NCBI GenBank assembly: GCA_025055795.1
Contig: JANWVV010000017.1
Location: forward strand, 1-64,000
Source: Gemmataceae bacterium
GTDB lineage: Bacteria > Planctomycetota > Planctomycetia > Gemmatales > Gemmataceae
Direction: 5' to 3'
Length of the DNA: 64,000 nt
A model generated the notes under the pieces. It searched no databases, was not told the DNA's origin, and saw nothing but the letters and a program-made list of their open reading frames with translations. Below are positions 9,655 through 18,709 of this stretch, piece by piece; the stretch's first letter is position 1; every line of letters begins with the position of its first letter. The position numbers and the translations under genes are program-made.

Positions 9655-10080
9655 GTTTGCCCCTGATTGCATCGACAGGGCCCGTAGGTATCCTCGGGTC
9701 CGTTAAAGACAACAGTCCCTAGCCGTTCCGGCTTGGCGACTAACGGAAGGCGGCCACCGGTCCCGTTCGCATGCGTCTGGCCACCCTTAGCCCGTACCCC
9801 TAGACTAACTTACCCTTGTTTGTATCCGAACCACTGTCCGGACGAACACAAGGCTACAGGGACTGAAGTTCCTCAAAGGTCACACACAACGGGCAGTCTG
9901 GACAGATTGGCCCAAAAAGGAAGAGGGGCATACGGCCTTGGGGCCAGTTCAGTTGTACCATGGGGACTGCTAGGCGGATAGGCAAATCCCCACAAAGCGG
10001 CCGAAGGGGCCGTGCTGTGGTTACAGGTGTGTAGTGGTATTTTTTGGTAAAAACAAAAATTAATTTACGAAGAAAGTGCC
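9655..10080 (+). other. Long spacer between rplB and rpsS
   Basis: These 426 bp hold no credible gene; the 82-aa ORF at 9733 has no ribosome site and no recognisable content. The last ~45 bp before rpsS are A/T-rich (GGTAAAAACAAAAATTAATTTACG), which could mark an internal promoter. Confidence 0.4.
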
Positions 10081-10359
10081 ATGAGTCGGTCCCTCAAAAA
10101 AGGTCCATACGTTGATGAACGACTGTTGGCCAAGGTCCTCAAGCAGGGGATGAACAAGGAGCCGATCAAAACCTGGTCGCGGGACTGCACGATTGTACCG
10201 GAATTTGTCGGCTCCACGTTTCTGGTACACAATGGCAAGACCTTCCATCGCGTCTATGTGACCGAGGAAATGGTCGGGCACAAGCTAGGGGAATTTTCGC
10301 CGACGCGGATTTTTAAGGGGCACTCGGGCGGCAAAGCCAAAACGCCAGGTGGCAAGTAA
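10081..10359 (+). CDS. rpsS: 30S ribosomal protein S19
   Basis: S19, 92 residues, in the small-subunit head near the A-site finger contact. [19 protein letters not shown], the segment [21 protein letters not shown] and [17 protein letters not shown] are hallmarks. The length is standard. CGAAGAAAG precedes the ATG. It follows rplB and precedes rplV as usual. Confidence 0.97.
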   Translation: MSRSLKKGPYVDERLLAKVLKQGMNKEPIKTWSRDCTIVPEFVGSTFLVHNGKTFHRVYVTEEMVGHKLGEFSPTRIFKGHSGGKAKTPGGK

Positions 10360-10627
10360 CCGATACGGCTTTCTCAATTGCCGGTGTAACGACGGTTAGA
10401 TAGACCCCCCTGGTCGTACTGTCGAAAAATGACAGAGACCAGTGCTGACGATTGCTCCAGACTTTGGAAACCTCCGGGAGGAGCAAAAAGATCTCAGGTT
10501 AGGAGACATGGGTCTTATTTATTCGCAGACCAGTCCCTGGGGCGAGATTGGTTGTTGAGCCTCCCGGTTTTGAGACCGGAACTGACCAGCGGTATCAGAA
10601 TCATCGGCTGCCAGAAGGTGCATAGCC

Positions 10628-11059
10628 ATGCCATACACAGCCAAACATCGTTTTGCAGACATGGGGCCGCGTAAGATCCGCCCCTTCGCCAACCTGGTGC
10701 GTGGCCGGAATGTCAACGAAGCGTTGGAGCTGTTGTCTTTTTATCCCAATCGGGGCGCTAAGCTGCTGGCAGCTGTCATCAAGAGTGCCTACAGCAACGC
10801 CGAATTCCTGGAGCATCCCGATCCGGACGAGTTAATTGTCCTGGAGTGCCGGGTGGACGGTGCCCCGATGTATAAGCGGATCCAACCGCGAGCCCGGGGC
10901 ACTGCCTTCCGTATCCTCCGCCGACTGTCCCACATTACAGTCACATTGATGGACGAGACGGAAATGCAGGAATATCTGACGCATCTGAAGGCAGGAGGAG
11001 TACGACAAAACCTGGCTCGGCTAGCCCAAGGGTGGCTCAAACGCCATGCGGTCAGTTGA
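10628..11059 (+). CDS. rplV: 50S ribosomal protein L22
   Basis: L22, 143 residues; its beta-hairpin reaches into the exit tunnel. Core phrases include ADMGPRKIRPFANLVRGR, AAVIKSAYSNAEFL and the hairpin VDGAPMYKRIQPRARGTAF. The C-terminal ~30 residues beyond the hairpin are longer than in E. coli. GAAGGTG lies upstream of the ATG at 10628. The 268-bp gap from rpsS contains no credible gene. Confidence 0.95.
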   Translation: MPYTAKHRFADMGPRKIRPFANLVRGRNVNEALELLSFYPNRGAKLLAAVIKSAYSNAEFLEHPDPDELIVLECRVDGAPMYKRIQPRARGTAFRILRRLSHITVTLMDETEMQEYLTHLKAGGVRQNLARLAQGWLKRHAVS

Positions 11060-11252
11060 ATCCCCAGCCTGCAACATTGATAAAGTCAAGCGGTCCTCGG
11101 AAGGGACATACTGGAATCAGACCGGTGGACCGCTCAAGTGAAAAACCAGCGACGACCAGCAACCGACTCGACTACAGGCGAAACGACTGAGATTGACGAT
11201 GATACATTCCGCCTGATTTGACCTGCTGCATCAATTGCTAAGGAATGAATTT

Positions 11253-11978
11253 ATGGGGCAGAAAGTACGTCCGACCGGTTTTCGCACGGGCATTATGCGA
11301 CCATGGCGGAGCATCTGGTATGCCGGCAAGCAGGACTATGCCGAACTGCTGCTGGAAGACTATACCATTCGCAAGTTCATACACAAGTATTTGAGCCGCC
11401 AACGGGAACGCAAGGAACAACGGCCTGCTATTTCGGAGATCCGCATCGAGCGGACGCGGGAACAGGTCACCGTGTATGTCGCTTCGTCACGGGTCGGTGC
11501 AATTATTGGCAAAAAAGGCGAAAAAATCGACAAATTGACCAAGGAACTGGAAAAGCTGACCCGCCGACGCATCGAGATCAAAACGATCGAGGTAACCCGT
11601 CCCGAGATCGACGCCCAACTGATTGCGGAGGACATCGCGGAGCAATTGGAGCGGCGTGCCAGTTTCCGCCGCACTATGAAGCAGGCGATGCAAAAAGCCA
11701 TGGAAAGTGGGGCCCGTGGTATCAAGATTCAGTTGTCGGGCCGGCTGGGGGGAGCGGAAATGGCCCGGTGCGAAAAGGCTATGGACGGCTCGGTGCCATT
11801 GTCCACCTTACGGTGCAAAATCGACTACGGCTTTACTGAGGCTGCCACCCCCCAAGGCAACATCGGGATCAAAGTCTGGGTGAACCAAGGGGACTATTTA
11901 ACAGGAGATACCGTCGATGCCACTGATGCCCAAACGGGTCAAGTACAGAAAAAGTCAACGCGGCGTCGCCCAAGGTAA
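11253..11978 (+). CDS. rpsC: 30S ribosomal protein S3
   Basis: S3, 241 residues. The start is ATG 11253 (MGQKVRPTGFRTGIMR), the normal S3 beginning, with AAGGAATG upstream; the track starts six codons earlier at a TTG. The KH domain is intact (VGAIIGKKGEKIDKL) and the C-terminal domain shows SGRLGGAEMARCEK. The last ~30 residues are a polar tail that overlaps the start of rplP by 62 nt in another frame. S3 lines the mRNA entry channel. Confidence 0.96.
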   Translation: MGQKVRPTGFRTGIMRPWRSIWYAGKQDYAELLLEDYTIRKFIHKYLSRQRERKEQRPAISEIRIERTREQVTVYVASSRVGAIIGKKGEKIDKLTKELEKLTRRRIEIKTIEVTRPEIDAQLIAEDIAEQLERRASFRRTMKQAMQKAMESGARGIKIQLSGRLGGAEMARCEKAMDGSVPLSTLRCKIDYGFTEAATPQGNIGIKVWVNQGDYLTGDTVDATDAQTGQVQKKSTRRRPR

Positions 11979-12375
11979 GACCACCCGCAAAAAGTATCAT
12001 GGTCCGATCCGGGGCTTTGCCCAACGCGGTAATTTTGTCGCCTATGGCGATTATGGCCTGCAGGCATTGGAGGGCGGCTGGCTGTCCGCCGAGTGTATCG
12101 AAGCTGGACGAATCACCATGACCCGCTTCGTCTCGGGTGAAGGCCGCTACTACATTCGTGTCTTCCCCCATAAACCGATCACGGCCATTCCCGCAGAAAC
12201 CCGCATGGGCAAAGGGAAGGGCGAACCGGAGTACTGGGCGGCTGTTGTTCGTCCCGGTCAAATCTTATTCGAAATCGGCGGTCTGCCCGAAGCAGCAGCT
12301 CGGGATTGTCTGGCCCGCGTCGCATACAAAATGCCCTTCAAGTGTCGCTTCGTGGCCCGCCGACCGAGCATCTGA
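11917..12375 (+). CDS. rplP: 50S ribosomal protein L16
   Basis: L16, 152 residues, which helps shape the A-site region of the 50S subunit. The start [16 protein letters not shown] matches the family. AGGAGA lies about 9 nt before ATG 11917, so this start is favoured even though it lies 62 nt inside rpsC. Conserved segments such as [22 protein letters not shown] and [15 protein letters not shown] are present. The overlap suggests translational coupling with rpsC. Confidence 0.96.
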   Translation: MPLMPKRVKYRKSQRGVAQGKTTRKKYHGPIRGFAQRGNFVAYGDYGLQALEGGWLSAECIEAGRITMTRFVSGEGRYYIRVFPHKPITAIPAETRMGKGKGEPEYWAAVVRPGQILFEIGGLPEAAARDCLARVAYKMPFKCRFVARRPSI

Positions 12376-12667
12376 CCTTTGTGGTTGTCCCATCTACCCG
12401 CGTTGTTCGCCTGACAACCCCACCTCGATCGAAACCAGTATCTGGCTGGGCCAAGGGATACGGGGGCCGCGGCACTGATGGGTCCTCCCGTACCAGCCAT
12501 TATCCGTGGTTTGTAACCCAAAAATACAACCGCTGGAATGGCTTGACCCTCCTGCCGTGACTTCTATGATAAATCTTTCCCTATAACGGACAAAGGTTGG
12601 GAAGGCGACCAAACCCTTGCTTTGTTGATGGACAGGTCGTCCCCGGTCCGTCCAGGAGCCCGAAGCC

Positions 12668-13021
12668 ATGGCCCTGAAAACCCGCGATTTACGCGGAATG
12701 AGCGACGAACAGTTACAAACAACCCTGCGCGATCTGGAAAAACACTTGTTCCAGCTCCGTGTCCAAGCAGCCACGGATCGCCTCAAGGCCCCCGCTGAAG
12801 TGCGGAAAACAAAACGGGACATTGCTCGCGTCAAGACAATCCAGCGGCAACGCGAACTGGCCAAGCTCCGCGAGCTGCCCCCCGATCAACTGCAGGCCCG
12901 CATCGAGCGGCTGGAAAAACGCGTGGCCGACAACCTGCCAGGCAAACGCCGGGCCCACCGTCAGGCGCAACGCCTCAAGCGTTTCCTTGCCGAGAAAACC
13001 TCGGCAACTGCCAAACGCTAA
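12668..13021 (+). CDS. rpmC: 50S ribosomal protein L29 with C-terminal extension
   Basis: The first ~65 residues are L29 (LRGMSDEQLQTTLRDLEKHL, then VRKTKRDIARVKTIQRQREL). The protein is 117 residues, against 63-70 normally. The extra ~45 residues are a basic, probably helical extension ending in FLAEKTSATAKR. AGGAG precedes ATG 12668. L29 sits at the tunnel exit next to L23, so the tail could reach into solvent near the nascent chain. Order is normal (rplP, rpmC, rpsQ); the spacer before it is 292 bp. Confidence 0.93.
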   Translation: MALKTRDLRGMSDEQLQTTLRDLEKHLFQLRVQAATDRLKAPAEVRKTKRDIARVKTIQRQRELAKLRELPPDQLQARIERLEKRVADNLPGKRRAHRQAQRLKRFLAEKTSATAKR

Positions 13022-13274
13022 ACCCAGAGCGGTGCACACAACACCGATACGGAACCTAGCAATCCCGGGTTGCACACGGAACGCGTTACAGAGATGTGCT
13101 GATTGGCACACCCTTAATCTGGGCTAAAACCAGGATCCCTAGAGCATCCTGACGTAAATCAATGTGGTCCCGATAGGCTTGCGGGTCTCCCGAATTCAAA
13201 GACCACAAGAGCGAACCCAGCGAGGAATCAGCATACACTGCTAGAAATCGAACTTAGGGATTATGGTGATACCT

Positions 13275-13685
13275 ATGAGCGAGCCAACAACCAACACCCC
13301 GTCCGCTGCCACACCGGCCAAAACAACCGGCCGACGCGTCCTGCAAGGGATCGTCACGCGTGACAAGATGAACAAGACGCGTCGCGTCGAGGTGGAACGA
13401 TTGGTCCAGCATCCACGGTACGGTAAGTACATCAAGCGACGGACAATCTGTTACGTTCACGACGAAAATAACGAATCGCATCTGGGAGACACGGTGGAAA
13501 TTATCGAATCCCGTCCGTTGTCGCGCCTGAAACGGTGGCGATTAGTCCGGATCGTCAAGAAAGCGCCCACCCGTACCTTGTCACAATTGGAAGGAGCCGT
13601 GGCAGGCAGCGAATTGCCTGATGCATTGCAATCACCAGCGTCCACCCCATCCGGCACCACACCTACCACTCCGACACAGGCCTAA
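13275..13685 (+). CDS. rpsQ: 30S ribosomal protein S17 with tail
   Basis: The S17 core is clear ([55 protein letters not shown]). ATG 13275 is chosen because GGTGAT lies just upstream; ATG 13263, four codons earlier, is also possible. The product is 136 residues, with an acidic/Pro/Thr tail of about 40 residues ([17 protein letters not shown]) and a short Ser/Thr-rich N-terminus. E. coli S17 is about 84 residues. Confidence 0.94.
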   Translation: MSEPTTNTPSAATPAKTTGRRVLQGIVTRDKMNKTRRVEVERLVQHPRYGKYIKRRTICYVHDENNESHLGDTVEIIESRPLSRLKRWRLVRIVKKAPTRTLSQLEGAVAGSELPDALQSPASTPSGTTPTTPTQA

Positions 13686-13786
13686 CGGACAATAAAACTA
13701 TTTGGCAGTAGGGGATAGGTCGGGCCGTTGCGGTAAGCCTTGTTTTCGTAATGTTGTGGCAAATTGTTTATCGGGAGAGGCAAGCC

Positions 13787-14152
13787 ATGATTCAAATGTA
13801 TACTTACCTGGACGTTGCCGATAACACCGGCGCCAAAGAGGTGATGTGCATCCAGGTACTAGGTGGCTCTAAAAAGCGCGTAGCCCACATTGGCGATATT
13901 ATCCGCGCTAGCGTGAAGAAAGCCATCCCCGGCGGAGACGTTAAGCCGGGCGACGTGGTCCGTGGCGTAGTTGTCCGCACCCGGGCCGCCACCCGTCGTG
14001 AGGACGGAAGTTACGTCCGCTTCGACCGTAATGCTATGGTTCTGCTAGATAACGAAAACAACCCCCGCGGAACCCGCATCTTCGGAGCCATCCCACGCGA
14101 ATTACGCACCAAGTTTATGAAAATCGTTAATTTGGCCGCAGAAGTCGTATGA
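13787..14152 (+). CDS. rplN: 50S ribosomal protein L14
   Basis: L14, 121 residues, which forms inter-subunit bridges with 16S r[26 protein letters not shown] is the normal N-terminus, so ATG 13787 (with GGAGAGG upstream) is preferred over the track's 13751. RRGD-like basic loops and the C-terminal [18 protein letters not shown] match the family. Confidence 0.97.
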   Translation: MIQMYTYLDVADNTGAKEVMCIQVLGGSKKRVAHIGDIIRASVKKAIPGGDVKPGDVVRGVVVRTRAATRREDGSYVRFDRNAMVLLDNENNPRGTRIFGAIPRELRTKFMKIVNLAAEVV

Positions 14153-14362
14153 AAATGTACACATTGCCAGTAAACCATAGCGGACTGACCAACGGCTGAA
14201 ACTACTTGTAGAGCTATGTGGCGTAGCTGACGGATCAGCTCTGTCTGGAATTCAGTCCGCAGGCACAGGTAATGCTCACTGTACTGCTCTTGTGGCGCGA
14301 GCCCGAAATCCCGAAAAAAGGAACTGCGACTACTAACCTGAATATGTAAGGGGCTGGAATCC

Positions 14363-14731
14363 ATGTACATTCGTAAAGACGACATCGTTGAGGTCATCGC
14401 CGGCGATGACAAGGGCAAACGTGGCAAGGTACTACGAGTGATTCCTGATAAAAACCAGGTTGTTGTCGAGGGAATTAACCTGGTTTATCGTCACGTCAAG
14501 CCGTCGCGGCGTAATCCCCAAGGCGGGCGGATTTCCAAAGAAATGCCTATTGACGCTTCGAACGTAGCCTTGATCGACCCCGTACAGAACAAGCCGACAA
14601 GGGTGGGTGTGCGTTACCTGCCCGATGGCAGCAAGGAGCTGTATGCCAAGCGGAGTGGCACCCGCCTCCGCTTGCTCAGCAAGCCGCGGCCCCGCTACGC
14701 CCAGCAGACAATCAACCCGACCAGTCGTTGA
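14363..14731 (+). CDS. rplX: 50S ribosomal protein L24
   Basis: L24, 122 residues, an assembly initiator of the large subunit. The KOW motif is evident (DDIVEVIAGDDKGKRGKVLRV), followed by VVEGINLVYRHVKPS and EMPIDASNVALIDP. AAGGGG lies before ATG 14363. It has a 210-bp gap from rplN and a 372-bp gap to rplE. Confidence 0.96.
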   Translation: MYIRKDDIVEVIAGDDKGKRGKVLRVIPDKNQVVVEGINLVYRHVKPSRRNPQGGRISKEMPIDASNVALIDPVQNKPTRVGVRYLPDGSKELYAKRSGTRLRLLSKPRPRYAQQTINPTSR

Positions 14732-14819
14732 CTTTTTCCGGGCTATTATTGCCGACTTTTTACAAGTTATTGGCTGGCACCAATCGTTTTGCAAAGAAGT
14801 GATCGGTCAGTTCTACCAA

Positions 14820-14845
14820 CGGGGATGTCCGAAAACACATCCCCG
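14820..14845 (+). promoter_or_regulatory. RNA hairpin in the rplX-rplE spacer
   Basis: The perfect 9-bp stem CGGGGATGT / ACATCCCCG has an 8-nt loop (CCGAAAAC). No T-run follows. The spacer 14732-15103 contains no credible gene. It may be an attenuator, RNase site or r-protein binding element. Confidence 0.45.
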
Positions 14846-15103
14846 AAGGCCTCTAAATTACCCCGAGTTGTTCATTAAACTGGGGAAGTCGACGCGTTCA
14901 GCAACGTATTACTGAAAATTAATCAGAACTATAGGCCGTCGCGACTGGAAGGATGGTGCATTGTCTAATTAGTTCCCCGCCCTTGGCAAGTTGTAGGTAA
15001 CTCGTTATAAAATTCAACCTGACTTTTACGGTCGGTGAAATCACATGGCCTAATAGAGCAGTAACTCTCCGGCGTGTGCCTCTTCTAATTTAGGATGGTT
15101 GCC

Positions 15104-15670
15104 ATGACCGCTACAACGACTCAACTACCGCCGCCACGCTTGAAGGTGCTATACGACAAGGAAATCGTGCCCGCATTGATGAAAAAGTTCGGGCGTACGA
15201 ACGTGCTCAGTCTGCCCCGGCTGGAAAAGATCGTGATCAACATGGGCGTAGGTAAGGCGTTACAAGACAAGGAACGCCTCAAGCAGGCTGTGGAACACCT
15301 GGCGGTGATTGCGGGCCAGCGACCGCAGATCACTAAGGCACGCAAGTCGATTAGCAGCTTCCGGCTGCGTGCCGGGTATGAAATCGGCTGCCGCGTCACG
15401 TTGCGTGGCCGACGCATGTACGAGTTCCTCGATCGTCTGATAAATGTTGCCCTGCCACGCATTCGTGACTTCCGCGGAGTCAACCCCAAAAGCTTTGATG
15501 GTCACGGCAATTACTCCCTAGGCGTCAGCGAGCAGATGATCTTCCCGGAAGTCGACCCGGATACCGTTCATTTCACTCAGGGCATGGACATCACCATCGT
15601 CACTACCACCGACAGCGACGAAGAGGCACGCGAACTTCTTCGCCTCTTCGGCATGCCCTTCCGCTCCTGA
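15104..15670 (+). CDS. rplE: 50S ribosomal protein L5
   Basis: L5, 188 residues, a 5S rRNA-binding protein in the central protuberance. Conserved segments include [36 protein letters not shown] and [20 protein letters not shown] 15104 is preferred because TAGGATGG sits at proper distance; the track starts three codons earlier. The next gene is an unrelated secreted protein instead of rpsN. Confidence 0.96.
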   Translation: MTATTTQLPPPRLKVLYDKEIVPALMKKFGRTNVLSLPRLEKIVINMGVGKALQDKERLKQAVEHLAVIAGQRPQITKARKSISSFRLRAGYEIGCRVTLRGRRMYEFLDRLINVALPRIRDFRGVNPKSFDGHGNYSLGVSEQMIFPEVDPDTVHFTQGMDITIVTTTDSDEEARELLRLFGMPFRS

Positions 15671-15832
15671 GCAACACCCCGAAGGGCAGCTTGATTTCCA
15701 GTCAGTTCTTTCCCGTGTTGCCCGTGCCAAGGAAGCTCAAAAGCAGGGCTTAACCCCTACACAACTAGCTATGCCGTTGAGTGCCCCCCAACTATTGCGT
15801 CATTGCGTTGACAACCTACATCCGCAATCCGG

Positions 15833-17275
15833 ATGGCACTGACCATGTTGTTATCCTTTGAAGTTCCACATTTCCGACTGGTAATTCTGGTCGCTTCAGC
15901 CGTTGGAGGAGCCGTTGCCGGGATGGAACGGTTAGAAACCCATGCCCAGGAGGCTCCGCAACGGCAGGAACTAGTTTACGCCCCTGCCCCAGTTGACAAT
16001 CCCCTGAAGGGACTGGTGCCTTATCAAGGCGATGTCCGCCGCGACTTTCCACATTCGCTCGAGTTCAACTACGTTTTTTTCCATCAACTGGTCAAAGGGT
16101 ATGCCGAGTTCGATTGGAAGCCCCTGGAACAAATGCTGGACGACATTGCGTCCCGCGGGCACCAGGCAGTAGTGCGGATCGCGTTGGAATATCCCGGCCG
16201 GACAGGTCTGATTCCAGACTTTCTGATCCGTGACGGCTTGAAAGTGACCCGTTGGCGCTTCCAGGAGTCGGCCGATCGCCCCGGTCAGTGGGTAGAAACA
16301 CCCGATTATGAGAATCCGCGTCTGCGGCGCTGCCTGCGGGAGTTGATCCATGCCCTAGGCAAAAAATATGATGGTGATCCGCGGCTGGGCTTCATTACCG
16401 CCGGACTGCTGGGGCTGTGGGGCGAGTGGCATACCTGGCCACGCTCCGAACTGTTCGCGAGTAAGACCGTGCAACAAGAAGTGATGGATGCTTATGAGGC
16501 CGCTTTCAAAACAACCCCCATCCTTTTACGCTATCCCGCGAATGACAACCATCCGACCCTGGCAGCTAATGCTCACCGCCGTTTCGGCTACCACGATGAC
16601 TCGTTTGCCTGGGCCACTTTACCTACGGGTCGCAAGGAAGATGCTTGGTTTTTCCTATCCGCTCTGAAGGCAGCTGGTCCCAATGCTGAGGCTAAGTGGC
16701 AGACCCATCCGATTGGCGGGGAGATCCGCCCGGAGGCCTGGGGCCGCGTCTTCGACGATGACCCCGGCGATCCCCGCATCCAGAATTTCCGCCGATGTGT
16801 CGAGGCCACACATGCGTCCTGGCTAATGGACAGCGGTATGTTCCGGCGAAAAGTCCCCCCTGCCCGCCGGCAAAAAGCCCTGCAGGAGGTACGCCGTTTG
16901 GGCTACGAATTTCATGTGTCAGCGGTCACTGTGCCGACCCAGGCCCACGGGTCACTGCCCGTCGAATTAGAACTAGTCAACCGTGGCGTGGCCCCCTTCT
17001 ACTACGACTGGAAAGCGCAATGGGGACTGCTGGTCAACGGCAAGGCCATCCACACCTGGCCGAGCCAGGGGAAACTGACCGGTCTGCTACCCGGCGACCC
17101 ACCCCGCCGCTGGCGAGAACGCTTGGACATCTCTGCGGTGCCGCCAGGCCGCTACGTCCTGGCGGTACGCGTCCCCCATCCTCTTCCCCAGGGAGCTCCT
17201 TTGCGGTTTGCCAATGCCACGCAAGATACAGACGCCCCCGGCTGGCTTTCCTTAGGCCAGATTCAGATCCGTTAA
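15833..17275 (+). CDS. Exported DUF4832-like (glycoside-hydrolase-like) protein inserted in the spc block
   Basis: A 480-residue product with a hydrophobic N-terminus (FRLVILVASAVGGAVAG) that acts as signal peptide or anchor. The mature part opens with VDNPLKGLVPYQGD, the signature of DUF4832/DUF4874 proteins. It continues as a TIM-barrel-like domain (VVRIALEYPGR, FITAGLLGLWGEWHTW) and ends in a beta-sandwich with VELELVNRGVAPFYYDWKA. This family resembles glycoside hydrolases; no catalytic pair is assigned here. It lies between rplE and rpsN in the same direction, 162 bp after rplE and 335 bp before rpsN, so it may be co-transcribed with ribosomal genes. The ribosome site is weak, and ATG 15845 is an alternative start. 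Confidence 0.8.
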   Translation: MALTMLLSFEVPHFRLVILVASAVGGAVAGMERLETHAQEAPQRQELVYAPAPVDNPLKGLVPYQGDVRRDFPHSLEFNYVFFHQLVKGYAEFDWKPLEQMLDDIASRGHQAVVRIALEYPGRTGLIPDFLIRDGLKVTRWRFQESADRPGQWVETPDYENPRLRRCLRELIHALGKKYDGDPRLGFITAGLLGLWGEWHTWPRSELFASKTVQQEVMDAYEAAFKTTPILLRYPANDNHPTLAANAHRRFGYHDDSFAWATLPTGRKEDAWFFLSALKAAGPNAEAKWQTHPIGGEIRPEAWGRVFDDDPGDPRIQNFRRCVEATHASWLMDSGMFRRKVPPARRQKALQEVRRLGYEFHVSAVTVPTQAHGSLPVELELVNRGVAPFYYDWKAQWGLLVNGKAIHTWPSQGKLTGLLPGDPPRRWRERLDISAVPPGRYVLAVRVPHPLPQGAPLRFANATQDTDAPGWLSLGQIQIR

Positions 17276-17610
17276 GACATCCTAGCACTGGTTGTTAGCA
17301 AGCACCCCGTCCAGCCCCCGATGCTCTTGCCGAGTGTACCACTGGGACGTTGCCCCCCGGAGGCCTCGGTTCAATCAGGGCCCTGTTCAGTGGGATTGTT
17401 TGGCCCGTTCAAGGCTCAAAGGCGGTTGCAGATGGCTAATCTGACCTGAAGCCGTTACTGGCAAGGCGAGGGAATTTTTCTCTTTGTCCTATTGGCGGTA
17501 GGGTAAACGGGTTGTAGAAAAGATAGTCTCAGTGTGCAGGAACGGCCGGTTCCCTCTTCCCAGAGCGGTGCTGGCAGGAGCGAGCCGGTACGCCCCGGGG
17601 GTATACAGCA
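17276..17610. other. Spacer between the DUF4832-like gene and rpsN
   Basis: These 335 bp contain no credible gene. A promoter restoring spc expression would be expected here, but I cannot identify one by eye. Confidence 0.3.
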
Positions 17611-17871
17611 ATGTCCACTAACGCGCAAGAGGCCAAGCATCGCCGGCAGCTCGCGGCGATAATGGTTCACGTGGCAGAGATGAAAAAGCCACCGGAGCAA
17701 CGGGACAAAAGCAAGTTGTTGCCCGGAAGGGTGTTAATTCGATTCCGGCGGCGCTGCCGCATCTGCGGCCGGGGACGAGCCGTTTATCGCAAATTCGGCA
17801 TCTGTCGCATCTGTTTCCGAACGCTGGCTAGCGACGGCATGATTCCCGGTGTCCGTAAGGCTTCCTGGTAG
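17611..17871 (+). CDS. rpsN: 30S ribosomal protein S14, zinc-binding type
   Basis: S14 of the zinc type: the motif [20 protein letters not shown] gives C-x2-C-x12-C-x2-C at residues 49, 52, 65 and 68. The C-terminus [18 protein letters not shown] is standard. The product is 86 residues against 61 for the usual zinc form, because of about 24 extra N-terminal residues. ATG 17611 has GGGGG upstream; an internal start at residue 24 (MKKPPEQ) would give a normal length but has a poorer site. The protein is in the head of the 30S subunit. Confidence 0.94.
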   Translation: MSTNAQEAKHRRQLAAIMVHVAEMKKPPEQRDKSKLLPGRVLIRFRRRCRICGRGRAVYRKFGICRICFRTLASDGMIPGVRKASW

Positions 17872-18021
17872 CCCTGTGCTCCCTCATCGGCGGTACGATT
17901 GCCCCGGAGATACTTGCCGCTGGGCCATCGCCGATGTTGTAACCCAATCCCGAGTTAAGCCGGTGCATCGTGCCCCTCAGTCTAAAGCGCCTGCTGACTT
18001 GCAAGACCAGAGGACATTGCC

Positions 18022-18477
18022 ATGATGACAGATCCGATCGCCGATATGCTTACCCGCATCCGTAACGCCAATGCCGTCGAGCGGCCGTACGTGGAAATGC
18101 CGGCCACGAAGATGAAAGTGGCCATTGCCCGCGTTCTGTTGGAAGAGGGATTCATTCTGGGTTATCGGACCGGCAAGTATGTCACCGTACAAACGGAAAA
18201 CGGTGTCGAGCAACAGTTCCAGGAAGTCGATAAGCTCGGCGAACCTCACCTGATCCTGCAGATATTCCTGAAGTACGGTCCGGACGGCGAGAAGGTGATC
18301 CGCCACATTGAGCGATACTCCAAGCCGGGACGACGGATTTACATGGGTTATAAGGAGCTACGGCCTGTTCTGGATGGACTGGGTATCGCGGTTCTAAGCA
18401 CCAGTAAGGGCGTACTATCCGACCGTCAGGCCCGCAAGCAAAAGGTAGGAGGCGAGGTCATTTGTACCGTCTGGTAG
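18022..18477 (+). CDS. rpsH: 30S ribosomal protein S8
   Basis: S8, 151 residues. MMTDPIADMLTRIRNANAV and the C-terminal VLSTSKGVLSDRQARKQKVGGEVICTVW are diagnostic. A loop around residues 60-85 makes it about 20 residues longer than E. coli S8. AGAGGA lies 7 nt before ATG 18022. In E. coli S8 is the translational repressor of the spc operon; a target site here is not established. Confidence 0.97.
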   Translation: MMTDPIADMLTRIRNANAVERPYVEMPATKMKVAIARVLLEEGFILGYRTGKYVTVQTENGVEQQFQEVDKLGEPHLILQIFLKYGPDGEKVIRHIERYSKPGRRIYMGYKELRPVLDGLGIAVLSTSKGVLSDRQARKQKVGGEVICTVW

Positions 18478-18555
18478 CCTGCCCACCCCCCAGGGGTTTC
18501 TCACTACCCCCGGGCTGTATCGCAACGTCGGATGACTACAGTGGCGAGATAGCCT

Positions 18556-18574
18556 CACATTCAAGGAGAATGTG
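18556..18574 (+). promoter_or_regulatory. RNA hairpin upstream of rplF
   Basis: The perfect 7-bp stem CACATTC / GAATGTG has the loop AAGGA. It lies in the 232-bp rpsH-rplF spacer. The loop itself is Shine-Dalgarno-like, but no ORF follows it. Confidence 0.35.
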
Positions 18575-18709
18575 TGAACCGGACGGCCCCAACTTGGTGG
18601 AACAATGCGGATCCTTACCTGAATCTCCACAGAGCTACCAACGCGTGAGAGCTAGTCATTCCAGGTGTGGACCACCGCTTGGAGCGACGAGCAAGGGGGA
18701 GCTAGAACG

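Noticed and set aside
9733-9981. 82-aa plus-strand ORF between rplB and rpsS
   Set aside because: No ribosome site and no recognisable composition; likely spacer sequence.
14607-14915. 102-aa plus-strand ORF after rplX
   Set aside because: It overlaps the rplX end in another frame and covers the spacer hairpin; no family signal.
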